A stretch of 21,649 nt of DNA from UBA4416 sp046345275 (GTDB lineage Bacteria; Bacteroidota; Bacteroidia; B-17B0; Aurantibacillaceae), in assembly GCA_046345275.1 (NCBI GenBank), contig JBKDJY010000028.1, positions 1 to 21,649 on the forward strand, in the 5' to 3' direction. Shown here piece by piece: positions 1 to 7,193 of this stretch (position 1 is its first letter; each line of letters opens with the position of its first letter). The notes under the pieces are model-generated. The model made no database searches and was not told the origin of the DNA. It saw only the letters and a list, made by a program, of their open reading frames with translations. A program made the translations under genes and the position numbers.

Positions 1-287
1 CATTTATCTTTTTTCTTTATATCCCATAATGGTGTCCCTGTTGTTGAGCTAAACCATTTCGCACAATCAACACATTTGTACATTTGAACTCCGCTTTGCT
101 TACCGCGTTTATGAACCTTCACGCTACCACAGTAAGGACAACCCTTTTTAGTGATAAGCGATGAGGATACTACCTCTAATAATTTACCCTTACCCTCAAA
201 TTCAACACGCAAACTATTCAAGATATCTGATTGTTCTGTAACTGGCAATAATTTAAACTGAGCTAAAATTTCTTTCGGTTTTATCAT
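1..287 (-). CDS. IS1595-type transposase, N-terminal part (cut by window edge)
   Basis: The first 95 codons of a minus-strand gene are present; the rest lies beyond the left edge. After a helical N-terminal segment (about 45 residues) there is a zinc ribbon with two Cys pairs, CPYCG near residue 51 and CVDC near residue 75, followed by KWFSSTTGTPLWD. This Cys-pair plus 'F-S--TGTPLW' arrangement is the zinc-ribbon domain found at the N terminus of IS1595/ISXO2-like transposases; the DDE catalytic domain would follow off-window. The start is the ATG at 287, with an in-phase Met-Ile-Lys-Pro opening and no better upstream Met. I could not identify the terminal inverted repeat in 288-420, so the element boundary and whether the element is intact are unknown. 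The family assignment rests on my recognition of the zinc-ribbon pattern. Confidence 0.78.
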   Translation of the reverse strand, partial: MIKPKEILAQFKLLPVTEQSDILNSLRVEFEGKGKLLEVVSSSLITKKGCPYCGSVKVHKRGKQSGVQMYKCVDCAKWFSSTTGTPLWDIKKKDK

Positions 288-291
288 ACGA

Positions 292-299
292 CAAATATA
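292..299 (-). promoter_or_regulatory. Possible -7 box (TATATTTG) for the transposase
   Basis: On the minus strand the sequence TATATTTG matches the Bacteroidota -7 consensus TAnnTTTG exactly and ends 5 bases before the transposase ATG. If it is used, the mRNA would be leaderless or nearly so. No TTG was found at the usual -33 spacing, so this is a weak call. Confidence 0.3.
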
Positions 300-422
300 G
301 CTGTTTTATTCAGAACTTAACTTTGATTTATTAAATGCTTGATTTTATTGATAGAATGTCTAAGTACAAGGGCAGAGATATAACAAAAAAATATTTTAAA
401 AAAGTTTACCATGAACTTGGCC

Positions 423-596
423 TCATTTTTTTTGAGCAGTTTTCAATCTAATTCTTTTCTCTTGCTTTAAACTATTATTCAACATCCATTCAATTTGACC
501 ATTGACGCTGCGGAATTCATCAGCGGCCCATTTTTCAATAGCCTTCATAGTTTCAGAATCAATTCTTAATGCAAACGACTTTTTCTCGGACATCAT
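423..596 (-). CDS. Small ribbon-helix-helix (Arc/MetJ-like) DNA-binding protein
   Basis: This 57-residue protein is below the size normally reported by gene finders. It opens MMSEKKSFALRID, which gives the short beta strand of a ribbon-helix-helix fold. A helix follows (about residues 14-27), then a turn around RSVNGQ, and a second helix (about residues 32-45) ending in a basic tail, KQEKRIRLK. The layout 'K-FALRI----...W---E-RS-NGQIEW-L' is typical of small Arc-like repressors that dimerise and insert the strand into the DNA major groove. The start codon lies 1 bp after the stop of the SPFH protein gene (stop 598-600, ATG 594-596), so the two are almost certainly cotranscribed and perhaps translationally coupled. 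The target is unknown; autoregulation of this two-gene unit is an inference. A second ATG directly follows the first (591-593). Confidence 0.8.
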   Translation of the reverse strand: MMSEKKSFALRIDSETMKAIEKWAADEFRSVNGQIEWMLNNSLKQEKRIRLKTAQKK

Positions 597-597
597 T

Positions 598-1452
598 TTA
601 CTGATTTAAAGTCCCAGTATTTATAACAGGTTTCGTTTCACTATCTCCACACAGGACAACCATTAAATTACTGACCATAGCCGCTTTTCGGTCTTCATCA
701 AATTCAATGATTTCTTTATCTGCTAAAAGTTTCAAAGCACTTTGTACCATTCCCACAGCACCCTCAACAATTTTATGACGGGCAGCAACAACAGCAGATG
801 CTTGTTGTCTTCTTAACATTGAATGTGCAATTTCAGGCGCGTAAGCTAAATATCCAATTCTTGCCTCTACTACCTCTATTCCGGCAATTTCTAGGCGCTG
901 AGTAACTTCGTGTTCTAGCGATTTATTTACATCATCAAAATTGGTGCTTAAAGTAATTGTTGCTTTCTCATCTTCAAAATGATCATAAGGAAAAGAACCA
1001 GCTAATCTTCTAACTGCTGAATCCGTTTGAATTCTAATAAAGTTCTCATAGTTATCCACTTCAAAGATAGACTTAAATGTATCTTTAACTTTCCAAACCA
1101 AAATCACACTGATCAAAATAGGATTTCCCATTTTATCATTAACTTTAATTTTTTCGCTCTCAAAGTTTCTTGCGCGTAAAGACAAGCTCGTTCTGCTATA
1201 TAACGGATTAATCCAAAAGAAGCCACTTTGCTTAATACTCCCTTTATATTCTCCAAATAGTAATAGAACTTGTGAGCTGTTAGGACTTACTACCATAAAT
1301 CCCTTTAATAAAAGAACAAAAATTAGAGATGATGAAGCGCCTAATGCCGCATTATTAAAGTAAAATCCAAAAGTAATAAAAATCAATAAAGCTAATAGCA
1401 AGGTAACAAACAAATAACCGTTTAACGGTGTTTTAATTTTTTCTTTTTTCAT
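598..1452 (-). CDS. SPFH/band-7 domain membrane protein
   Basis: The 284-residue protein has two N-terminal hydrophobic stretches, about residues 13-31 and 38-56, giving a hairpin or double membrane anchor. They are followed by an SPFH (stomatin/prohibitin/flotillin/HflK-C) domain from about residue 57 to 200, with the typical opening VVSPNSSQVLLLFGEYKG and a central segment with FWINPLYSR. A helical region around residues 195-235 contains the Ala-rich 'RRQQASAVVAARHKIVEGA' stretch typical of these proteins, where coiled-coil assembly occurs. Family members form oligomeric scaffolds in the membrane that organise proteases or lipid microdomains; the client here is unknown. The gene is followed 1 bp later by a ribbon-helix-helix regulator, a tandem arrangement I recall from other Bacteroidota. 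The start has a good -7 box 37 bp upstream. Confidence 0.88.
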   Translation of the reverse strand: MKKEKIKTPLNGYLFVTLLLALLIFITFGFYFNNAALGASSSLIFVLLLKGFMVVSPNSSQVLLLFGEYKGSIKQSGFFWINPLYSRTSLSLRARNFESEKIKVNDKMGNPILISVILVWKVKDTFKSIFEVDNYENFIRIQTDSAVRRLAGSFPYDHFEDEKATITLSTNFDDVNKSLEHEVTQRLEIAGIEVVEARIGYLAYAPEIAHSMLRRQQASAVVAARHKIVEGAVGMVQSALKLLADKEIIEFDEDRKAAMVSNLMVVLCGDSETKPVINTGTLNQ

Positions 1453-1470
1453 AGTGAGTAATATTTAAAT

Positions 1471-1496
1471 GATATCATATTAATATCACAAATATA
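1471..1496 (-). promoter_or_regulatory. Promoter of the SPFH/RHH operon with adjacent palindrome
   Basis: The minus strand carries TATATTTG at 1496-1489, an exact TAnnTTTG -7 box, predicting a start of transcription near 1484 and a leader of about 30 bases. No clear TTG lies at the -33 position. Overlapping the predicted start is an imperfect inverted repeat, GATAT-7-ATATC (1471-1487), placed where a repressor could act. The small ribbon-helix-helix protein made from the same transcript is a candidate ligand, but that is inference. Confidence 0.5.
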
Positions 1497-1574
1497 AACA
1501 ATAATTTGATGAAAATGATTTAATAAAAAAATTATGGCTTTCATTCAAAAAATAAGGTGTATTTAAAATACAAT

Positions 1575-2618
1575 TTATCTTTTCAATCTTCTGAATAGGC
1601 GATCATATTGCAAACTAATGGATTCGTTGCTATGATTCTTTATGACATATTGGTAAGCAACTTCTGTGAGTGTATTTCTCAAATCTTTATTATTGAGTAA
1701 TTCGTTAATGTTTTGGGCTAAAGCATCAGGATCTTTTATTTCAGACAATAAACCGTTTCCTTCAACCACTTCTTTCATTCCTCCAGCTTTTGTAACTGCC
1801 ACTGGAACTTTGTACAAGAATGCATCTAGCACGCTACTTCCTAAACCTTCTTCTTCTGAACTCATCACAAATATATCCATAATCGAAAAATAATCTTCTA
1901 CATCATTTACGAAGCCATTTAATATAAAACAACTTTGAATATTTAATTTTTTGATTTCTTCTTCAACCACTTGTTTTAAAATCCCTGAACCAAAATGTAA
2001 AAAAACAAAATCCTGTCGGATTAAAAATAATTTATGAATTGTCCTCACTAAAGTTATTGGATCTTTATGTGCAACAAAAGCCGACGTTGTTGCAATAATT
2101 TTTTTGCCAACGTAGTGATTGTCTTGTATAAATTGCTTTGCCCTTTCAGTATTTAAAATTTTTGGAATTGCTACATCGCTAATCATTTCAACGTTTTGAA
2201 CCCCAAAATTTTTAAGTATATTTTTGATGGCATTGGAGATGGCTATGACCTTATCAGTGCTTTTATATTTTAATAAGGTGATTTTTCCTTTTGGAATAAA
2301 ATCAACACGGCGGGTATAAACGATGGGAATTTTAAAAAATAACTTAGAAAACAAAGCGTGAAATTGATTTGAAGCAGTTTGCGTATGGATGATATCAAAC
2401 TTCCCAGCCTGAAATAACATAAAGAAAATCGCACTCAGATTGTTTCTTATTTCAATAACTTTTACGCCATTTTTTTTTGCATGCTCGCTTAATGGAAAAT
2501 TCTTTAAGCATAATAGTGTGACATCATGCTTAAGATTTATTAAACCCAAAGCATTGTAAAGAGTTTGTCTTTCGCCACCACGCCAAGATTTTTCTGTGTT
2601 TACTTCAAGTATTTTCAT
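1575..2618 (-). CDS. GT-B glycosyltransferase, family 4/1-like
   Basis: The 347-residue protein has two Rossmann-like halves. The N-terminal half opens with SWRGGERQT near residue 11, the acceptor-side glycine loop typical of this fold, and has a DIIHTQ strand near 75. The C-terminal half has the nucleotide-sugar site: 'FGSG' at 209-212, 'NGFV' at 234-237, and EEEGLGSSVLDA at 255-266. The last is the usual E-x7-E element, here with Asp265 in place of the second Glu. GT4 enzymes transfer a sugar from a nucleotide-sugar donor with retention, usually onto lipid- or polysaccharide-linked acceptors at the cytoplasmic membrane. The acceptor cannot be inferred, because no other glycan genes adjoin it. 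There is no signal peptide. The start ATG at 2618 lies directly in front of the GT-B opening strand MKILEVN. Confidence 0.88.
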   Translation of the reverse strand: MKILEVNTEKSWRGGERQTLYNALGLINLKHDVTLLCLKNFPLSEHAKKNGVKVIEIRNNLSAIFFMLFQAGKFDIIHTQTASNQFHALFSKLFFKIPIVYTRRVDFIPKGKITLLKYKSTDKVIAISNAIKNILKNFGVQNVEMISDVAIPKILNTERAKQFIQDNHYVGKKIIATTSAFVAHKDPITLVRTIHKLFLIRQDFVFLHFGSGILKQVVEEEIKKLNIQSCFILNGFVNDVEDYFSIMDIFVMSSEEEGLGSSVLDAFLYKVPVAVTKAGGMKEVVEGNGLLSEIKDPDALAQNINELLNNKDLRNTLTEVAYQYVIKNHSNESISLQYDRLFRRLKR

Positions 2619-2652
2619 TTATACTTGCAAGTTGCAAATAATAAGTATAAAC

Positions 2653-2660
2653 AAAAATAA
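2653..2660 (-). promoter_or_regulatory. Possible -7 box (TATTTTTG) upstream of the glycosyltransferase
   Basis: The minus strand reads TATTTTTG about 35 bases ahead of the glycosyltransferase ATG and fits TAnnTTTG. A TTG at -33 is not evident. The 79-bp region also has to drive the divergent SDR gene starting at 2698, for which no comparable box was found. Confidence 0.35.
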
Positions 2661-2697
2661 ATATTTCGATTTTTATTGCGAAGTTTGTTTGTATTAA

Positions 2698-3495
2698 ATG
2701 AAAACCTATAAAAATAAAATTGTTTGGATAACTGGCGCTTCTTCTGGTATTGGCGAGGCTTTGGTTTATGAATTTGCGAAACATGGAGCGAAAATTATTT
2801 TATCTGCTCGAAGAGAAAATGAATTGCTTCGGGTATCTCAAACAGCAAATTTAGGAATCGATAACAGTTTCATTTTGCCTTTTAATTTAATTGATACTTC
2901 AAAGGCCGATGAATATGCTAAATCAATTATTGAAAAGTTTGGACGCATTGATATCTTAATAAATAATGGCGGCCAAAGTCAAAGAATTGAAGCTTTAAGT
3001 ACTTCTCGTGATACAGAAAAACAGTTGTTTGAAATAAATTATTTTAGCGCAGTTAATTTATCAAAAGCTGTACTGCCTTATATGTTAAAACAAAAAGCAG
3101 GAAAAATAATTGTGGTAAGTAGCATTGTTGGAAAATTCGGATTTTATTTACGGTCGACTTATTCAGCTGCTAAACATGCGCTGCATGGCTATTTTGAAAG
3201 TTTGCGATTGGAAGTAGAGAAAGAAGGAATAAGTATTTTGTTGGTTTGCCCAGGAAAAATAAAAACAGCTATTTCATTAAATGCCTCCGCAAATCAAGCA
3301 GAGCTTCACAATAAGATAGATGAAAGTCACCTTGATGCAATGTCGGCCGAAATATGCGCCCAACAAATAATTAAAGGGATCATCAATCACAAAGAAGAAA
3401 TTTATGTTGGTGGAAAAGAACTATGGATTGTAAAAATAAAACGTTTTTTTCCGAGATTATTTCGATTGGTCATAAGAAGACAAAACCCCTATTAA
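2698..3495 (+). CDS. Classical short-chain dehydrogenase/reductase
   Basis: This 265-residue classical SDR has the cofactor motif TGASSGIG at residues 12-19, NNGG at 89-92, and the active-site set of Ser141/142, Tyr155 and Lys159 (YSAAK). The sequence IVVSSIVGKFG before the Tyr and CPGKIKT after it resemble the DHRS7-like branch of SDRs. Such enzymes reduce carbonyls or oxidise alcohols with NAD(P)H; Arg residues after beta-2 (SARRE, 36-40) suggest NADP(H). A basic C terminus (KIKRFFPRLFRLVIRRQ) could give peripheral membrane contact. The substrate is unknown. Its stop codon overlaps the convergent DUF4294 gene's stop by 4 bp (3492-3495), so the two genes share their 3' ends. It is distinct from phaB further on. 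Confidence 0.9.
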   Translation: MKTYKNKIVWITGASSGIGEALVYEFAKHGAKIILSARRENELLRVSQTANLGIDNSFILPFNLIDTSKADEYAKSIIEKFGRIDILINNGGQSQRIEALSTSRDTEKQLFEINYFSAVNLSKAVLPYMLKQKAGKIIVVSSIVGKFGFYLRSTYSAAKHALHGYFESLRLEVEKEGISILLVCPGKIKTAISLNASANQAELHNKIDESHLDAMSAEICAQQIIKGIINHKEEIYVGGKELWIVKIKRFFPRLFRLVIRRQNPY

Positions 3496-4109
3496 AACTG
3501 TCCCTCTTCTACTAATTTTATAGCTCTTTCAATCATCAAGTCTTCTCCCTCTGGATCATATTCGCTTTTCATGTTACTACCAAAAATACGAGCCACACTT
3601 TGCCACATAAATGCTTGAAACCCTCCACGCATCTGTTTTACAATTTCAAAACTTGTTTTGCCCGTTTCTCTGTCAATTAATTTCAAAAGTATTCTACCTT
3701 GAGTTACAGTTAAATTTTTAAGTTCATTTTCAAATTCATGTTTTAATTCTTTTTCAATTACCTTCATGTAATTTTTTTTAGCTTTTTCAGTTGGTAATTT
3801 ACTTAAGATCAAATCATACTCCTTCAATTTTGCGGCCGCAATAATTGCGTATGGATAGACTTTTTTGACATTGTATTTGGTTCTTGTCCAAGCTTCGAAT
3901 TGCTTTTTTGTTTTGTAGGTGTATTCGCCAATGACGTATACTTCAGGAGTCCAAATGGAAGCGATGGTATCTCCATTATATATTTCAGCCCAAACTTTAT
4001 ATCGCATCTTTGGTTTAATTTCTTGCGTAACAGTATCATCCTGTGATTTAACAGCCATGGTCGTTAGGCAAAAAAATCCAAACAATATCAATATTTGTTT
4101 AAACTTCAT
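3492..4109 (-). CDS. DUF4294 family secreted/periplasmic protein
   Basis: The 205-residue protein begins with a signal peptide (MKFKQILILFGFFCLTTMAVKS, cleavage likely near residue 22). The mature part matches what I recognise as DUF4294. It has a strand-rich opening with 'YNGDTIAS' and 'EVYVIGEYTYKT', then a long basic helical region with YPYAIIAAAKL, and the RETG segment followed by FQAFMWQSVARIFG. No enzyme motif is visible. The family is found in Bacteroidota and has no assigned function. Export to the periplasm is inferred from the signal peptide. The 3' end overlaps the convergent SDR gene. It lies 82 bp downstream of the biotin carboxylase gene on the same strand, so it could be the last gene of that transcript. 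Confidence 0.8.
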   Translation of the reverse strand: MKFKQILILFGFFCLTTMAVKSQDDTVTQEIKPKMRYKVWAEIYNGDTIASIWTPEVYVIGEYTYKTKKQFEAWTRTKYNVKKVYPYAIIAAAKLKEYDLILSKLPTEKAKKNYMKVIEKELKHEFENELKNLTVTQGRILLKLIDRETGKTSFEIVKQMRGGFQAFMWQSVARIFGSNMKSEYDPEGEDLMIERAIKLVEEGQF

Positions 4110-4191
4110 TTTATCAATAATTACAATAAGTAAAAAAGGTAACCTAATCGACCTAACTTTTATAAAAATAAATTCGCAAAAAGAAGAAAAA

Positions 4192-5673
4192 TCAAACCCT
4201 ATTTAAACGCCATTTTGATTTTTGCTGAACGGGACTATTTAAATTTGTTTTAGCAACGCTCAATTGTGACATCACGAATGCGCCAAAAATAGAAGCCACT
4301 TCTTCATCTTCTTTATTTGAATTACTTAAAACTTCTGGTTTAAAATATTTAGGAATAAAGCCCGTATCAAATTTACCACTCACAAATGCTTCATGTTTTA
4401 AAACAAAAGAGCAAAATGGTAAGGTTGTTTCAACTCCAGTAATGGTGTAATCTTGGATGGCACGTAACATTTTTTCGATGGCTTCTGTTCTATCTTTTCC
4501 ATGCACAATTAATTTGGCAATCATGGGATCATAATAAATTGGAATATCCATTCCTTCTTCAAATGAATCATCAACCCTAACGCCTGGCCCAGAGGGAATA
4601 CGATATGTCTTTAAGTTTCCGATATCTGGCAAAAAATTATTAGCTGGATCTTCTGCACAAACGCGCACTTCAATGGCATGGCCATTTATTTTTAAGTCAT
4701 CTTGGGTGAAAGATAATTTTTCTCCACGGGCAACTTTAATTTGCTCTTTTACTAAATCTAAACCAGTGATCATCTCTGTTACTGGATGCTCTACTTGCAA
4801 TCGCGTGTTCATTTCTAAAAAATAGAAATTCATTTGATCGTCAAGTAAAAACTCCACAGTTCCAACTCCCGTATAATTGCATGCTTTAGCAACATTTACA
4901 GCACATTGACCCATTTCTTTCCTCAACTCTGGTGTTAATACACAAGAAGGCGCTTCTTCAATTACTTTTTGGTGTCTTCGTTGAATACTGCATTCTCTTT
5001 CAAATAAATAAACATAATTGCCAAAATTGTCTGCTAATAATTGTATTTCGATGTGTCTCGGACCAGTAGCATATTTTTCAATAAATACAGCGCCATTTCC
5101 AAATGCCGAAATGGCCTCGCTTATTGCTAATTTCATTTGTTCTTCCACATCACTTTCTTTTTCAACCAAGCGCATTCCTTTACCACCCCCCCCAGCTGAG
5201 GCTTTTATCAATAATGGAAACCCAATTTTTTTAGCTAGGTGAGTAGCTTCAACAACATCATCAATTGCACCTTCAGAGCCTGGAATCATCGGAACTTTGT
5301 GTTTTTTTGCAGTTGCTTTTGCACTTAATTTATCACCCATCAAATCCATGGCTTCAGCACTGGGACCAATAAATGTTATCCCTGCTTTATTTACTTTACG
5401 CACAAAGTCAGCATTTTCTGATAAAAATCCATAGCCTGGATGAATGGCATCTACATTTAACTGCTTACAAATTTCAATAATTTTATCGCCTTGTAAATAG
5501 GATTGTGAGCTTGGCGGTGGGCCAATGCAAACAGCCTCATCAGCATATCTAACAAATAAAGCATTTCTATCAGCTTCACTATAAATTGCTACTGTTTTAA
5601 TCCCCATCTCTTTAGCACTTCGCATCACCCGCAAGGCTATCTCACCTCTGTTTGCAACAAGTATTTTTTTCAT
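4192..5673 (-). CDS. accC: Biotin carboxylase subunit of an acyl-CoA carboxylase
   Basis: The 493-residue protein carries out ATP-dependent carboxylation of biotin on a carrier protein. Visible features are the N-terminal LVANRGEIALR (5-15), HPGYGFLSENADF (78-90), the ATP-grasp glycine loop AGGGGKG (160-166), RRHQK with Lys236 (bicarbonate/biotin site), and EMNTRLQVEHPVTE (287-300) with the catalytic Arg291. E. coli AccC is about 449 residues; this one carries about 45 extra C-terminal residues ending in SKWRLNRV, as in acyl/propionyl-CoA carboxylase subunits of this phylum. No biotin carrier (accB) or carboxyltransferase gene is in the window, so acetyl-CoA versus propionyl-CoA specificity is open, and the symbol is used in the general sense. 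It is codirectional with phaB, 56 bp behind it. The glycine loop is encoded by an eight-base G run (see findings). Confidence 0.92.
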   Translation of the reverse strand: MKKILVANRGEIALRVMRSAKEMGIKTVAIYSEADRNALFVRYADEAVCIGPPPSSQSYLQGDKIIEICKQLNVDAIHPGYGFLSENADFVRKVNKAGITFIGPSAEAMDLMGDKLSAKATAKKHKVPMIPGSEGAIDDVVEATHLAKKIGFPLLIKASAGGGGKGMRLVEKESDVEEQMKLAISEAISAFGNGAVFIEKYATGPRHIEIQLLADNFGNYVYLFERECSIQRRHQKVIEEAPSCVLTPELRKEMGQCAVNVAKACNYTGVGTVEFLLDDQMNFYFLEMNTRLQVEHPVTEMITGLDLVKEQIKVARGEKLSFTQDDLKINGHAIEVRVCAEDPANNFLPDIGNLKTYRIPSGPGVRVDDSFEEGMDIPIYYDPMIAKLIVHGKDRTEAIEKMLRAIQDYTITGVETTLPFCSFVLKHEAFVSGKFDTGFIPKYFKPEVLSNSNKEDEEVASIFGAFVMSQLSVAKTNLNSPVQQKSKWRLNRV

Positions 5674-5729
5674 TTTATAGTTCTAAAATCTGCTACAAAA
5701 TAAAGAAAAAAATTTAGCTAACCAAAGGA

Positions 5730-6476
5730 CTAATAAACGTGTTGACCACCGTTTAAGCTATAATTAGCACCTGTAATAAAACTAGTCTCTTCGCTTGCCA
5801 AAAATGAAACTAAATGTGCAACCTCATGCGTACCACCTAAACGACCCACGGGTACTTGTGCCACAATTTGCTGCAATACTTTTTCGGGTACAGCCATTAC
5901 CATATCAGTAGCGATATAACCAGGAGAAATTGTGTTTACAGTAATGCCATATTTTGCAACTTCCATTGCCAACGATTTTGTAAACCCATGCATACCTGCT
6001 TTAGCAGCTGAGTAGTTAGTTTGCCCGTATTGCCCACGTTGGCCATTAACAGAAGAAATATTTATAACACGACCAAAATTACGATCAATCATACCTTGTA
6101 TAACCTGACGCGTGCAATTAAAAACAGAATTTAAATTTGTGTTAATTACTGCATGCCAATCTTCAGGCTTCATATTTATTAAACGACAATCACGAGTAAT
6201 ACCAGCATTATTAACTAATGTATCGATGTGTCCGTACTTTGCATTTATTTCAGCAATCATTTTACCAGAACTTTCATAATCGCTCACGTCACCAAAAAAT
6301 AATTCAATTGTAAACCCTTCACTTTTCATTTTCTCGGCCCACTTATCTGCTTTTTCTTTTGTGTGATAATTTCCAACAACGGTATAACCATCATTAAATA
6401 ATTTTTTACACATTGCAGTTCCTAAGCCACCTGTAGCACCTGTAACCAATACTGTACGCTTATTTGAGATTTCCAT
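5730..6476 (-). CDS. phaB: Acetoacetyl-CoA reductase (PHB synthesis)
   Basis: PhaB reduces acetoacetyl-CoA to (R)-3-hydroxybutyryl-CoA, usually with NADPH, giving the PHB monomer. The protein is a classical SDR of 248 residues from the ATG at 6476: TGATGGLG at 12-19, NNAGITRD near 89-96, and Ser142, Tyr155 and Lys159 at the active site. The segment VNGQRGQYGQTNYSAAK and the later SPGYIATDMV, with the C-terminal SLNGGQH, follow the Cupriavidus PhaB pattern closely. This distinguishes it from FabG, which shares the fold. An in-frame TTG at 6497 would add seven residues (MCTKFNI), but it is a rare start, the extra residues are not conserved in the family, and the ATG places the beta-1 strand at the usual distance. 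It sits 58 bp behind the MaoC gene and 56 bp ahead of the biotin carboxylase gene. Confidence 0.92.
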   Translation of the reverse strand: MEISNKRTVLVTGATGGLGTAMCKKLFNDGYTVVGNYHTKEKADKWAEKMKSEGFTIELFFGDVSDYESSGKMIAEINAKYGHIDTLVNNAGITRDCRLINMKPEDWHAVINTNLNSVFNCTRQVIQGMIDRNFGRVINISSVNGQRGQYGQTNYSAAKAGMHGFTKSLAMEVAKYGITVNTISPGYIATDMVMAVPEKVLQQIVAQVPVGRLGGTHEVAHLVSFLASEETSFITGANYSLNGGQHVY

Positions 6477-6555
6477 GATGTTGAATTTTGTGCACAAATA
6501 TTATAATTTAAATTATTATTGTCGGTAATTTATATCAATTAAAATATAAATAAAA

Positions 6556-6969
6556 TCACTTGATTTTTTCAGTATTCATAACTGTGGCTTGTCCGCTGGT
6601 GCAGATTTTACCCGTTGCTTTGTCTTTAATAGAGGTTTCTATAATGGCTCTATTTTTTTCCTTTATCACTTCAATTACAGTAAAGAAAGCCTCATAATCC
6701 ACGTCAACCAGCATTGGTCTCAAAAAATTGAGGTTTTGATTCAAATAGATGGTCCCTTCGCCAGGAAATAATACACCAAACACTTTGCTAAATAGAGCAG
6801 CACCGAGCATCCCATGCATAATAGGTTTTTTAAATATGGTTGTGGCAGCAAATGCAGCATCGGTATGAACGGGGTTTTTATCTCCAGTTACTTCAGCAAA
6901 TCTATTAACATCTTCTTGAGAGAATTTAAAATCGTGGGTGTAGGTTTGTCCAATTTCTATCATTGTCAT
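6556..6969 (-). CDS. phaJ: MaoC-like (R)-specific enoyl-CoA hydratase, PhaJ-type
   Basis: This is a single hot-dog domain protein of the hydratase-2/MaoC family, 137 residues from the ATG at 6969. The active-site loop GDKNPVHTD supplies the Asp and His five residues apart (Asp30 and His35 in this numbering), as in Aeromonas PhaJ, followed by IMHGMLGAALF. PhaJ hydrates trans-2-enoyl-CoA, such as crotonyl-CoA, to (R)-3-hydroxyacyl-CoA and so links beta-oxidation to PHA synthesis. The longest frame begins at a TTG (6993); the ATGs at 6969 and 6963 sit in front of the conserved 'IEIGQTYTHDFKFSQEDV' and after an A-rich stretch, so 6969 is preferred. Position next to phaB and across from phaE/phaC supports the PHA role. 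A general MaoC dehydratase is the alternative. Confidence 0.82.
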   Translation of the reverse strand: MTMIEIGQTYTHDFKFSQEDVNRFAEVTGDKNPVHTDAAFAATTIFKKPIMHGMLGAALFSKVFGVLFPGEGTIYLNQNLNFLRPMLVDVDYEAFFTVIEVIKEKNRAIIETSIKDKATGKICTSGQATVMNTEKIK

Positions 6970-7089
6970 TTTCTTTTTGTAATGATCGAACAAAAAAATG
7001 ATAAAGTCAAATATTCAAATAAAATTTAGTTTTTTAGATAAAAAAACAATTTTAATCGATTACATAACAAAAAAATAACACAAAATAAC

Positions 7090-7120
7090 TTGATTTATAT
7101 TTTAATAAAGACGAGATTTG
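7090..7120 (+). promoter_or_regulatory. Possible promoter for phaE
   Basis: TTG at 7090-7092 is followed after 20 bases by GAGATTTG (7113-7120), which differs from TAnnTTTG only at its first base, and the next base is C as often seen. This spacing fits the Bacteroidota consensus. It predicts a leader of about 70 bases in front of the phaE ATG at 7194. The 200-bp divergent gap between the MaoC gene and phaE is otherwise very A+T-rich, and no clear box was found for the minus-strand operon. Confidence 0.42.
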
Positions 7121-7193
7121 CATTTCTTTATTAAATTTAAAAACCATAACAACTAAAATTTTATATTAATTACCTATTTAAAAATTATTACAA

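Noticed and set aside
1666..1893. Plus-strand open frame of 75 codons opposite the glycosyltransferase gene
   Set aside because: It is antisense to a well-supported gene and has no recognisable features of its own.
2698..3495. Second acetoacetyl-CoA reductase (phaB paralogue)
   Set aside because: It lacks the PhaB-type segments VNGQ...GQTNYSAAK and NAGITRD and looks like the DHRS7-like SDR branch; it is also outside the PHB cluster.
6477..6497. Longer phaB reading frame starting at a TTG at 6497
   Set aside because: It starts at TTG and adds seven non-conserved residues; the ATG at 6476 fits the family N terminus.
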